DNA of 16,554 nt from Chloroflexota bacterium (GCA_005889445.1 VBGS01000122.1:1-16554), one strand, 5' to 3'; counted from the first letter of the stretch, positions 1 through 7,669 are shown. Program-made: numbers and translations. The notes: generated by a model from the letters alone, not told the origin.

Positions 1-1
1 C

Positions 2-1021
2 GTTGGGGCCGCCGGGTATGCGGGCGGCGAGCTCCTGCGCCTGTTGCTGAGCCATCCCCAGGTCGATGAGGTCGTCGCGGGGAGCGAGTCCCTCGCGGGG
101 AAGCCGATACACGCGGCGCATCCCAATCTTCGGAAGCGGACCGCTCTCTCGTTCGTGCATTACGAGGACGTGGGCGGTTGCGACGTCCTCTTTCTGTCTC
201 TGCCGAACGGCGCTCATCGCGCGCACGAGTTCGAAGATCGCGGGCGCATCCTGATCGACCTGTCCAGCGATCATCGGCTTCACAACCCGGCCGACTACGA
301 GCTGTGGTATGGAGCGCCCCACCCGCGGCCCGACCGGCTGGACCGATTCGTCTACGGGATACCGGAGCTTCACCGTCAGGAGATCCGCACGAGCACCCGC
401 ATCACCGGCGCGGGCTGCAACGCGACCGCATCGATCCTCGCGCTGCTGCCGCTGTTCCGGGCTGACGTCGTCGACCGAAAGCGCCCGATCGTCATCGAGT
501 GCAAGGTCGGATCGAGCGAGGGCGGCCGCGAGCCGAGCGAGGACAGCCACCATCCCGAGCGGTCCGGGGTCGTGCGTTCGTTCCGCCCGGTCGGCCACCG
601 GCACACGGCCGAGATCGAGCAGGAGCTCCGCCTGTCCGGGGCGCCGCTGCGCGTCGACCTGTCGGTGACAGCCGTCGAGCTCGTGCGCGGCGTTCTCGCG
701 ACCGCGCACGCGTATCTGGGAGCCCCCCTCGAGGACAAGGACCTCTGGAGGATCTACCGCGACGCCTACGGCGCGGAGCCGTTCGTGCGCATCGTCAAGG
801 AGCGCGCCGGCATCTACCGCTATCCCGAGCCGAAGCTCCTCGCAGGGACCAACTTCGCCGACGTCGGCTTCGCAGCCGACCCGCGCGGCGAACGTGTCGT
901 GGCCCTCTGCGCGATCGACAACCTGACCAAGGGCGCCGCCGGGAACGCCGTGCAGGCGATGAACGTCGCCTGCGGCTTTCCGGAGATGGCCGGGCTCGAT
1001 TTCGCGGGGCTGCATCCGTGA
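2..1021 (+). CDS. lysY/argC: LysW-type N-acyl-gamma-glutamyl/aminoadipyl-phosphate reductase, 5' truncated by window edge
   Basis: The gene encodes an NADPH-dependent reductase that converts a carrier- or acetyl-bound acyl phosphate to its semialdehyde in arginine or lysine synthesis. The frame is open from base 2 with the dinucleotide-binding segment VGAAGYAGGE, so only a few N-terminal residues and the start lie outside the window. The TTG at 44 falls inside this conserved segment and is not the start. The catalytic cysteine is in GAGCNATA (Cys codon 416-418), and the C-terminal GNAVQAMN motif is present. The block GSSEGGREPSEDSHHPERSG looks like the LysW-dependent branch, and the next two genes resemble LysZ and LysK. 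These support a LysW-mediated pathway, but whether the product is lysine, ornithine or both cannot be told. The stop overlaps the next GTG start by 4 nt (GTGA), indicating an operon. Confidence 0.9.
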   Translation, partial: VGAAGYAGGELLRLLLSHPQVDEVVAGSESLAGKPIHAAHPNLRKRTALSFVHYEDVGGCDVLFLSLPNGAHRAHEFEDRGRILIDLSSDHRLHNPADYELWYGAPHPRPDRLDRFVYGIPELHRQEIRTSTRITGAGCNATASILALLPLFRADVVDRKRPIVIECKVGSSEGGREPSEDSHHPERSGVVRSFRPVGHRHTAEIEQELRLSGAPLRVDLSVTAVELVRGVLATAHAYLGAPLEDKDLWRIYRDAYGAEPFVRIVKERAGIYRYPEPKLLAGTNFADVGFAADPRGERVVALCAIDNLTKGAAGNAVQAMNVACGFPEMAGLDFAGLHP

Positions 1022-1702
1022 CCCTTCGCGCGGTCATCAAGGCGGGGGGCAGCGCGGGAGTGGACCGCGATGCCGTCGCCGACCTCGTCGCTGACGTTGC
1101 CCGGTCCGACGAGATCGTCCTCGTGCACGGCGCGTCCGCCGAAACAGACCGCCTCGCTGACGCGCTGGGACATCCGCAGGAGACGGTCACGTCCCCGTCC
1201 GGGCACGAGAGCCGGCGGACCGATCGGAGGACGCTCGAGATCTTCGCGATGGCCGCGCTCGGGATCGAGAACTTCCACTATGTGGAGAAGCTGCAGCAGC
1301 GCGGCATCGACGCGGTGGGGCTGTCGGAGCTCTCCGGACGACTTCTAGTGGCGAGGAAGAAGGATGTGCGTTCGCCGGGTGCCCGTTGTCGCTCCGCTCG
1401 CGCTGTCGACGGAGCAGCAGGCGCTCAACGTGGACGGCGATCGCGTCGCCGCCGCGATCGCGGTCGCGATCGATGCCGACGCGCTGATCATCCTCACGAG
1501 CGTTCCGGGCCTCCTCCGGACGATCGACGACCCGACCAGCATCGTCGCGGAGACGACCCTCGAAGAGGCGGAGTCGCTCGCGACGGGTCGCATGAAAGTC
1601 AAGATCGTCGCGGCGCGCGAAGCGCTCGAGGGCGGTGTCGACGAGGTCGTGATCCGGTCCGCGGGCGGCGACACCAACGTACGGACTGTGATCAGGTCGT
1701 AA
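1018..1702 (+). pseudogene. lysZ: LysZ-like [LysW]-aminoadipate/glutamate kinase, broken by internal deletion and frameshift
   Basis: This is an amino-acid-kinase-family gene that would phosphorylate the LysW-bound amino acid just before the reductase step. The first part (about 1018-1362, GTG start overlapping the upstream stop) shows the nucleotide-binding KAGGSAG, the LysZ-type VHGASAETD and LEIFAMAALG, and ends near SGRLLVARKKD. The rest continues in a different frame (about 1364-1702) with RVPVVAPLALS, NVDGDRVAAAIA and GRMKVKIVAA. Against my recollection of the Thermus LysZ, about 35-38 residues are missing at the frame change, including the HRGDYTG region. The gene has about 228 codons where about 260-270 are expected. 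The LSELSG block also departs from the usual LSGLDG. Both halves remain clearly kinase-like with no other stops, so the lesion is recent or is an assembly error. A frame slip alone would not restore the missing residues. Confidence 0.8.
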
Positions 1703-1707
1703 CACCC

Positions 1708-2701
1708 ATGCATCTGGACCCGGCCGATCTCGCTCTGGTCCACGGTCTCGTCGAGATCCCAAGTGTCTCGCGAAGGGAAGGCGAAGCGGTCGAGTGGCTC
1801 GTCGCGCAAATGGCGGCCCGCGGCTTCCGCGCCAGCGTCGATGACGCCGGCAACGCGGTCGGTGAGATCGGCAGCGGAGATACCCACGTCGTGCTCCTCG
1901 GTCATATCGATACGGTGCCCGGCGAGATCCCGGTCCGTGTTGACAACGACGAGCTCGTCGGTCGAGGCGCCGTTGACGCGAAGGGCCCGCTCGCGGCGTT
2001 CGTAGCCGCGGCGACGGAGCTCGTTCGAGGCGTGCGCGTCACCGTCGTCGGGGCAGTCGAGGAGGAATCGCCGACGAGCGCGGGCGCGCGCTTTCGCGCG
2101 ACGCTCGCGGCACCATCGTGGTGCGTGATCGGCGAGCCCTCCGGATGGAACGCGGTCACCGTCGCCTACAAAGGGCGACTGGCGATGCGCATCGCGCTCC
2201 ACCGCACGGCGCGCCATGGCGCCGCGCCTGGCGCGACGATCGCCGAGGAGGCGCTCGCCATCTGGTCGCGCCTGCGCGCGCACGCCTTGGCGCTGACGCC
2301 CGAAGGACGCGGCTTCGACACGCTCGATTGCCGCCTCGAGGGCGTTGCTGCGGGCGAGGGTGACGGGCTCAGCGAGAAAGCCGAGCTCCGCGTGGGGTAC
2401 CGGATCCCGCCGGGGATCGATCCTCATGACCTCGAACGCGACGCGACCGCGCTCGCCGGCGGTGGCGAGACCGGCGTCAGCGTATCGGTCATCGGCATGG
2501 AAGATCCGGTGCGTACGCCACGAACGAGCCCGCTCGCGCGAGCCTTCGCGCGCGCGGTGGGGGATCCCGATGGTCGCGTATGGACCTGGTGACAGTCGCT
2601 ACGACCACACACCCATGGAACGCCTCACGCTCGGCGATTACGCGCGCTCGATATCGGTCCTGAAAGGGGTGATTCGCCGAGCGAGCGACCGCATAATCTG
2701 A
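1708..2701 (+). pseudogene. lysK: LysK-like M20 carboxypeptidase releasing the amino acid from LysW, broken near the 3' end
   Basis: This M20-family metallopeptidase would cleave the finished amino acid from LysW. ATG 1708 follows the lysZ stop by 5 nt. Metal-site segments LLGHIDTVPGE, GRGAVDAKGP and EEESPTSAG, and the acidic ligand in IGEPSGW, are all in the first frame. That frame holds to about 2565 and then runs to a stop at 2590-2592 with a nonsense tail. The family C-terminus continues in another frame up to 2701: IPMVAYGPGDS, DHTP (a likely metal-ligand His) and LTLGDYARSISVL. Relatives have about 20-25 residues between these parts, including an RKTGTxDMN-type conserved block, and these are absent here. 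The lesion is therefore a deletion of length 3n+1, not a one-base error. As written, the product would lack its last ligand segment. Confidence 0.8.
2692..2697 (+). promoter_or_regulatory. Possible -10 element upstream of the adenylate cyclase gene
   Basis: CATAAT matches five of six bases of the sigma-70 -10 consensus. With a 17-nt spacer the -35 position reads GTGATT at 2669-2674, which is weak. A start near 2704 would give a leader of about 36 nt carrying the AGGGAGG ribosome site. It overlaps the end of the lysK remnant and would separate the signalling cassette from the biosynthetic operon. Confidence 0.35.
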
Positions 2702-2723
2702 CGCCGACTCGCGACGCCGAAAC

Positions 2724-2730
2724 AGGGAGG
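2724..2730 (+). promoter_or_regulatory. Strong Shine-Dalgarno site fixing the GTG start of the cyclase
   Basis: AGGGAGG lies 9 nt before GTG 2740. It is one of the best ribosome binding sites in the window and supports this start for the cyclase. Confidence 0.6.
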
Positions 2731-2739
2731 CGCCGAACG

Positions 2740-4719
2740 GTGTTCACGAAGCGTCAGACACGCCAGCGCGCGGTCGTCGCCGGGCTGACGCTCGTCGCCG
2801 TCCTCAGCGGCGCGCTCGCGCTTTCGGCTGAGGTCTTCGACACCACTCTGCAATCGGCCGTGTACGACCAGGCCATCAACATCGCCTCGGCGACCGTACG
2901 CAACCAAGTCACGATCGTCGCGATCGACGAGCCGACGATCGCGCAGTACGGCCGCTATCCGCTGCCGAAGCAGGCTTACACCGACCTTCTTCGCGCCCTC
3001 AGACCGCAGGGCGCGAGCGTCATCTCGTTCGACGTGGCGTTCTACGAGCCTTCGCCGAACCCGCAGGACGACGAGAAGCTGGCCGCGGCGATCCGCGACG
3101 TCGGGAACGTCTATCTCGCGATGCAGGGCGCTCCAGACGCGACGCTCGGCGACCACATCGAGCGCTATCCGACCGTGCAGCTTCCCATCGCGATCCTGCG
3201 TGACGCCGCCGCGGGCGTGGCGGCCGTCAACATCCATCCCGACCCGGATGGCCGCGTGCGGTACGCGCAGCTGCAGATCCAAGGACCCGACGGGCAGACC
3301 TATTACTCGATGCCCCTCGTGACCGCGGCCCGGAAGGTCCGCGGCGACCTCACCCAGGCGCGCCGCACCGCGGACGTATTCACGGTGCCCGCGCCGCTCG
3401 GCGACCGCGTGATGCCGATCGACCGCCGCGGCGGGATGTCGGTCTACTACGCGGCGCCTCCGGCGCCCGCGACGTACGACAACCCCGCGAGCTATCCATG
3501 CAAGGACCCGCTCTACCTCTGTGTTGTCTCGATGAAGGACCTGATCAACGGCACGATCCCCCGCGACCTCATCGTCGGACGGGCGATCCTCATTGGCGCG
3601 CATTCGCTCTCCGCGGTGCCCGACAATTACCCCGTCCCGAACTCGGGTGGCCAGAAGATGTACGGCGTCGAGATCTGGGCGAACGCCGTGCAGTCGATCC
3701 TCACGAACCGTTATCCGGTCCTTCGGCAGAACGACCCGATGACGCTCGCCGAGCTCCTCGTCCTGACGCTCGTTGGGCTTCTCGTCGTGCTGCGCTGGCG
3801 CCTGCTCGGGTTCCTGGCCTCCCTCGTCCTGCTCGCGCTCTACGTCGTCGGCGCGTATTCGTTCTTCGCGATCCAGACCCAGGGCCTCGTGGGTCAGGGC
3901 CCGGTTGAGGTCCCCTCGATCGCGTACGTGGTGCCGGCGGTCTTCTGGTGGATCATCCTGCTCGGCTACCTCCTGGTCGAAGAGCAGGTCGCGGTGGCGC
4001 GCACGCGCGTCACGTTCGGTCGGTTCGTCACGCCGGCGGTGGCCCGAACGATCATGGAGCGCGAAGAGGCCGGGAAGCTCGCGCTCGGGGGCGAGGAGAA
4101 GCGGGTGACCGTACTCTTCGGCGATATCCGAGGGTTCACCACGCTGTCGGAAGGGATGGCCCCGGGAGCGCTCCTGAGCCACCTCAATCGCTATTTCGAC
4201 GGTATGGTGGACATCGTGAATCGCTATGAGGGCACGGTGAACAAGTACAACGGCGACAACATCATGGTGCTCTGGGGCGCCCCGCTGGAAGTGAAGGACC
4301 AGGCGCGCAAGGCCGTCGAGTGCGCGCTGGAAATGCAGCGCTGGATCGTCACCGAGCGCGAGAAGGGCGGACCCGACGTTTCGTTCGGCTTCGGGATCAA
4401 CACCGGCCGCGTTGTCGCGGGCTTCCTCGGGGCCAAGGGCCGCATGGAGTACACGGTCATCGGCGACAGCGCGAACGTCGCGTCGCGGCTCACGTCGAGC
4501 GACATCGCGCGGCGCGATCAGGTGGCGTGCTCGGGTGAGACGCTGCGCGAGCTCGGCGACGACCTCGATGCCGTCGATCTCGGCGCGGTCCTCGTGAAGG
4601 GTCGTGTCGAGCCGGTCCCGTGCTGGCAGATCAACCGCCTCGGCAGCGTGCGTGCGCCGCGACCGGCGCCGCCGCCGGAGATCCCGATCGGCCGGGCCGC
4701 CGTGGCTGGGTCGCACTAG
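2740..4719 (+). CDS. CHASE2-domain class III adenylate cyclase, membrane-bound
   Basis: The product (659 aa) is a sensor cyclase predicted to make cAMP from ATP at the inner face of the membrane. One N-terminal helix (about residues 12-30) is followed by an extracytoplasmic CHASE2 sensor region (about 35-325; VTIVAIDEPTIAQYGRYPLP is typical). Three helices follow at about 334-415, then a linker with FGRFVTPAVARTIM and the catalytic domain (about 450-640). Metal-binding Asp462 (FGDIRGFTT) and Asp506 (NKYNGDNIM) are present. So are adenine-specifying Lys502 and Asp576 (VIGDSANVASRL) and transition-state Asn579 and Arg583. The site therefore looks complete and ATP-selective. Cys254 and Cys261 in the sensor could form a disulfide. 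The downstream GAF gene starts after 13 nt, suggesting co-expression. The signal sensed cannot be read from the sequence. Confidence 0.93.
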   Translation: MFTKRQTRQRAVVAGLTLVAVLSGALALSAEVFDTTLQSAVYDQAINIASATVRNQVTIVAIDEPTIAQYGRYPLPKQAYTDLLRALRPQGASVISFDVAFYEPSPNPQDDEKLAAAIRDVGNVYLAMQGAPDATLGDHIERYPTVQLPIAILRDAAAGVAAVNIHPDPDGRVRYAQLQIQGPDGQTYYSMPLVTAARKVRGDLTQARRTADVFTVPAPLGDRVMPIDRRGGMSVYYAAPPAPATYDNPASYPCKDPLYLCVVSMKDLINGTIPRDLIVGRAILIGAHSLSAVPDNYPVPNSGGQKMYGVEIWANAVQSILTNRYPVLRQNDPMTLAELLVLTLVGLLVVLRWRLLGFLASLVLLALYVVGAYSFFAIQTQGLVGQGPVEVPSIAYVVPAVFWWIILLGYLLVEEQVAVARTRVTFGRFVTPAVARTIMEREEAGKLALGGEEKRVTVLFGDIRGFTTLSEGMAPGALLSHLNRYFDGMVDIVNRYEGTVNKYNGDNIMVLWGAPLEVKDQARKAVECALEMQRWIVTEREKGGPDVSFGFGINTGRVVAGFLGAKGRMEYTVIGDSANVASRLTSSDIARRDQVACSGETLRELGDDLDAVDLGAVLVKGRVEPVPCWQINRLGSVRAPRPAPPPEIPIGRAAVAGSH

Positions 4720-4732
4720 CGAGAGATTGATC

Positions 4733-5224
4733 ATGGACGACAAGGTCGCTCTCGTGCTGGTGAAGCTCGGGCACCTCGCGGTCCAGAAGGACCGCGAAGC
4801 CTATCTGCGCGGGCTCGTCGATCTCTGCAGCCAGGCGGTCGACGCCGAGCGCTGCACCGTGTACATCGTCAATCACCGCAAGAAGGAGCTCTGGGCGCGC
4901 GTCGCTCAGCGGACCGCGACCGAGATCCGGCTGCCGATGGGCCAGGGGCTCGCCGGGCACACGGCGATGACCGGCGAAACGGTGAACGTGCCGGACGCGT
5001 ATGCCGACGCGCGATTCGATCGGAACGTCGACCTGCGGACCGGCTTCCGGACGCTGAACATGCTCGTCGTCCCGGTATGGGGGAGCGACGGGCAGACGGT
5101 CGTCGGCGTCATCCAGGCGCTGAACAAGCGCAACGGCGCGTTCGAACGACGCGACCAGATGCTGCTCGAACAGATCGCCGAGACTGTCGGTCCGGTGCTC
5201 GAGCACATCCCCCTCGAGGACTGA
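4733..5224 (+). CDS. Stand-alone GAF-domain protein, candidate cyclic-nucleotide receptor
   Basis: The product (163 aa) is essentially one GAF domain with no signal peptide or membrane segment. The core motifs GQGLAGHTAMTGE and NVPDAYADARF are followed by Asn131-Lys132, Phe137, Asp141 and Gln142. This matches the NKFDE signature (NK-xn-F-xxx-DE) of cyclic-nucleotide-binding GAF domains except for Gln in place of the final Glu. The gene lies 13 nt after an adenylate cyclase, and its stop shares one base with the start of a GAF/HD-GYP gene (TGATG). Its domain is a clear paralogue of the GAF in that next protein. I infer a soluble cAMP-binding or dimerising partner in this cassette. A ligand other than cAMP, or none, is possible. 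The ATG at 4733 has only a weak upstream purine run. Confidence 0.85.
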   Translation: MDDKVALVLVKLGHLAVQKDREAYLRGLVDLCSQAVDAERCTVYIVNHRKKELWARVAQRTATEIRLPMGQGLAGHTAMTGETVNVPDAYADARFDRNVDLRTGFRTLNMLVVPVWGSDGQTVVGVIQALNKRNGAFERRDQMLLEQIAETVGPVLEHIPLED

Positions 5225-6474
5225 TGCCCGACGAGCGACGTCGCGCCGAGCGACGGATCAAGGCGCGCCGCACCAGTGACCGAAGGGCGACGACCGGGGC
5301 ACGGCTCGACGTGATCCTCGACGTGACCCGCCGGCTCATGTCGATCACGGATCTCGATGCGCTGCTCCGCGACATGGCCGAAGCGACGACGCGGCTGCTC
5401 GATGCGGATCGCGCGACTATCTTCATCGTCGACCGCGACCGGAACGAGATCTGGTCGCGGGTCGCGCTCGGCACGGGTTCGGGGGAGATCCGGCAGCCGG
5501 TCGGCGTCGGGATCGCCGGCAGCGTCGCCGCGTCCGGAGAGACGATCAACATCCCAGACGCGTACGCCGATCCGCGGTTCAACCCTGAGCCCGATAAGAA
5601 GAGCGGCTACCACACCCAGAGCCTGCTGACGTTCCCGATGACCGGGCAGAACGGACGGGTCATCGGAGTCTTCCAGGTGGTCAACAAGAAAGGCAGCGAT
5701 CACTTCAGCTCTGACGACGAGGACACGCTCGCGTCACTCGGGGCTTCGGCTGCGGTGGCGGTCGAGAACGCCCAGCTCGTCGCGGAACAGCGGCGTCTCT
5801 GGGAGACCCTCATCGAGACGCTCGCCGTGACGATCGACGCGCGGGATCAGCAGACCGCCGGGCACAGCCAGCGGGTGACGCGATATGCGGAGGTCATCGG
5901 TCGGGGGATGGGTCTGGCCGGGATCGAGCTGGAGAAGCTCCGCGCGGCCGGGCTCCTTCATGACTACGGGAAGATCGCGGTGCGCGACCAGTACCTGCAG
6001 AAGCCCGGCAAGCTCGACGACAACGAATTCGCGTACATGAAGGCCCACGCGGAGAAGACCGGCGAGTTCCTCGCGCACATCGAGTTCCCGCACGACATGC
6101 GCGAGGTGCCGGTCATCGCCGCGCAGCACCACGAGCGCATGGATGGCAAGGGCTATCCGCGCGGGCTCCCCGCCGAGCGGATCCTGCTGGGCGCGCGCAT
6201 CGTGGCGGCGGCGGACGTGTTCGATGCGCTCACCGCGCCGCGCTACTACAAGCCGGCCTACACCCTCGAGAAGACGCTCGAGCTCATGGACGCCATGGCC
6301 GGCGACCATCTCGACCCGGCGGTCGTCGCGGCCGTGCACACATCGCGCAAGGATCTCGAATGGACGCTCGAGTCGATGAAGCACACCTGGCCAAAGCCTC
6401 AGGATGAACGGGTGACCGCGGAGACGGGCCTCTCGGAGCGCGATCAAGCGGCCACGAAGGCCGGCGGCGCGTAG
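5224..6474 (+). CDS. GAF/HD-GYP cyclic-di-GMP phosphodiesterase
   Basis: The product (416 aa, soluble) has a basic N-terminus, a GAF domain (about 25-185), a short helical linker and an HD-GYP domain (about 195-385). HD-GYP enzymes degrade c-di-GMP at a di- or tri-metal centre. The expected ligands are all visible: His214 (GHSQRV), His246-Asp247 with Lys250 (HDYGK), His275, His302-His303, and Asp331. The GYP motif is at 310-312 (DGKGYPRGL). The GAF domain carries the full NKFDE signature: Asn154-Lys155, Phe161, Asp165, Glu166. The start ATG overlaps the previous stop by 1 nt. With an adenylate cyclase two genes upstream, cAMP-gated c-di-GMP hydrolysis is a reasonable inference, though not shown. 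The C-terminal tail of about 40 residues is charged and probably disordered. Confidence 0.92.
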   Translation: MPDERRRAERRIKARRTSDRRATTGARLDVILDVTRRLMSITDLDALLRDMAEATTRLLDADRATIFIVDRDRNEIWSRVALGTGSGEIRQPVGVGIAGSVAASGETINIPDAYADPRFNPEPDKKSGYHTQSLLTFPMTGQNGRVIGVFQVVNKKGSDHFSSDDEDTLASLGASAAVAVENAQLVAEQRRLWETLIETLAVTIDARDQQTAGHSQRVTRYAEVIGRGMGLAGIELEKLRAAGLLHDYGKIAVRDQYLQKPGKLDDNEFAYMKAHAEKTGEFLAHIEFPHDMREVPVIAAQHHERMDGKGYPRGLPAERILLGARIVAAADVFDALTAPRYYKPAYTLEKTLELMDAMAGDHLDPAVVAAVHTSRKDLEWTLESMKHTWPKPQDERVTAETGLSERDQAATKAGGA

Positions 6475-6476
6475 CC

Positions 6477-7213
6477 GTGAAGGTCCGGTTCTGGGGAACG
6501 CGCGGCTCGATCCCGACGCCCGGCGCGTCCACCGTCCGCTACGGGGGAAACACCGCGTGCGTGGAGGTCCGCGACAGCACGGGCTCGCTGCTCATCCTCG
6601 ATGCCGGGACGGGTCTGCGGGAGCTCGGGGCATCGCTGATGAACGGAGGCGGCCCCCGACCGTTCTCGGTCGACCTGCTGCTCTCGCACCTCCACTGGGA
6701 TCACATCCAGGGCATCCCGTTCTTCAGGCCCGCGTACGACCCCAAAACGTCGCTTCGGATCAAGGGCCCGAAGCAATCGCGAACGATGCGCGAGCTGCTG
6801 GGGCTGGGCATGGACGATCCCTTTTTTCCCGTGGACCTCGACGAGCTACCGGCGCGCATCGAGGTGGCCGAGCTCGACGACGGGAGCGACGAGCAGATCG
6901 GTCGGTTTCGCGTGCGCGCGGCCAGCCTCTATCACCCGTCGCCCGCGCTCGCGTACCGTCTCGAGGCCGATGGTCAGTCGCTGGTCTACGCGACGGATAC
7001 GGAGGACCCGTTCTCGGGACGGCCGAATCCGGTGATCCCGCTCGCGATGGGCGCGGTGTGGCGACGAAGGCGAAGGTGAAGAAGCTCGTCCTCTATCACC
7101 ATGACCCCGATCGGACCGATGAGGCGCTCGATCAGATCGCCAAGGATGTCGGCGGACGCGCCGCGGACATGGAGATCGTCGTTGCGCGCGAGAAGATGGA
7201 GCTCGCGGTCTAG
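6477..7213 (+). pseudogene. MBL-fold metallohydrolase (PhnP/COG1235-like phosphodiesterase family), broken by internal deletion and frameshift
   Basis: A GTG start follows the HD-GYP stop by 2 nt. The N-terminal FWGTRGSIPTPG and GGNTAC, the metal motif HLHWDH (His71, His73, Asp75, His76), His153 and Asp174 (YATDTE) are typical of the small MBL hydrolases annotated as cyclic-phosphate phosphodiesterases. After about 7050 the frame runs into a stop at 7077-7079. The family C-terminus with KKLVLYHHDPDRTD, containing the last metal His, continues in another frame to 7213. Relatives carry about 25-30 extra residues here (LIHDAQYT... GWGHS-type block), which are missing. The defect is therefore deletion plus frameshift, as in lysZ and lysK. 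If intact in the living cell, the enzyme could hydrolyse cyclic nucleotides made or sensed by the cassette, but its substrate is unknown. Confidence 0.75.
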
Positions 7214-7215
7214 CA

Positions 7216-7221
7216 GATAAT
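7216..7221 (+). promoter_or_regulatory. Possible -10 element for the GerW/YtfJ-like gene
   Basis: GATAAT (five of six consensus bases) sits just after the MBL stop codon and about 12 nt before the purine-rich ribosome site at 7233-7240. No good -35 is present at 16-18 nt upstream, so this is weak. Confidence 0.25.
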
Positions 7222-7245
7222 CGGCCGAGCGAAGGGGGAGCGACG

Positions 7246-7581
7246 ATGAATGCGCTTGACGCGATCAATCAGGCGAAGGACACGATCACCGTCCGCCGCG
7301 TCTATGGGGATCCGTATCAGGTCGACGGGGTGACGCTCATTCCGGCCGCGAACGTCATGGGCGGTGGCGGCGGTGGCGGGAGCGCCGAAGGCAACGGCGG
7401 AGGCTTCGGCGTGCGAGCGCGGCCAGCGGGCGCGTGGGTGATCAAAGATGGCGAGGCGGAGTGGCGCCCCGCGCTTGATGTGACCCGTGTGATCGTGATG
7501 GGTCAGATCGTCGCGATCGTGGCCCTTCTGGTGGCGCGAAGCATCGCCAAGACGATCGCGCGGGCGAGGGCCGGTCGCTAG
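7246..7581 (+). CDS. GerW/YtfJ-family protein (sporulation-protein YtfJ-like)
   Basis: The product (111 aa) matches the YtfJ/GerW family: VYGDPYQVDGVTLIPAANV, a glycine-rich stretch (about residues 39-55), GFGVRARPAGAWVI, and a C-terminal hydrophobic segment (about 83-100) ending in a basic tail. In Bacillus the family is linked to spore germination. It is widespread in non-spore-formers, where its role is unknown, and nothing here indicates sporulation. The start is supported by AGGGGGAG at 7233-7240. At 111 residues it is slightly shorter than the Bacillus protein. Its position 32 nt after the signalling cassette may or may not reflect co-transcription. Confidence 0.82.
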   Translation: MNALDAINQAKDTITVRRVYGDPYQVDGVTLIPAANVMGGGGGGGSAEGNGGGFGVRARPAGAWVIKDGEAEWRPALDVTRVIVMGQIVAIVALLVARSIAKTIARARAGR

Positions 7582-7640
7582 CTACAAGCAACGTACGGGG
7601 ATCGACTGCGTTGCGGCGGCTGAGTGGTACCAACGTGACA

Positions 7641-7669
7641 TTGACCGCGTCCCCGCGTCGAAATTGAAT
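7641..7669 (+). promoter_or_regulatory. Sigma-70-like promoter giving a probable leaderless transcript
   Basis: TTGACC (7641-7646) and TTGAAT (7664-7669) are separated by 17 nt and match five of six and four of six consensus bases. A transcription start about 7 nt after the -10 falls on or next to ATG 7676. No Shine-Dalgarno sequence precedes that ATG, which fits leaderless translation. Confidence 0.5.

Noticed and set aside
1340..2575. Programmed ribosomal frameshifting or translational bypassing in lysZ and lysK
   Set aside because: Recoding could join the frames but would not supply the missing conserved residues, and no slippery heptamer or bypass-type structure is obvious at the junctions.
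499..2592. A 697-codon open frame that joins the kinase start to the LysK body
   Set aside because: The first part is antisense-like Arg/Pro-rich translation of the reductase gene in another frame, and the middle is the wrong frame for the kinase 3' half. It is a by-product of the frame change, not a fusion protein.
2638..4743. Long open frame on the - strand opposite the adenylate cyclase
   Set aside because: It is rich in Arg, Asp, His and Val in the pattern expected from the complement of a high-GC coding strand, has no recognisable motif, and overlaps a gene with complete catalytic residues.
2552..7058. Shared word GCGCGGTG at 2552-2559 and 7051-7058 near two deletion junctions, with GCCGGGTG at 1374-1381 near the third
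   Set aside because: The words are short, GC-rich and expected by chance in this sequence; the first lesion matches only loosely. Not enough to claim an excision signal.
7246..7581. Evidence for sporulation from the GerW/YtfJ-like protein
   Set aside because: The family is common in non-spore-forming bacteria and no other sporulation gene is present.
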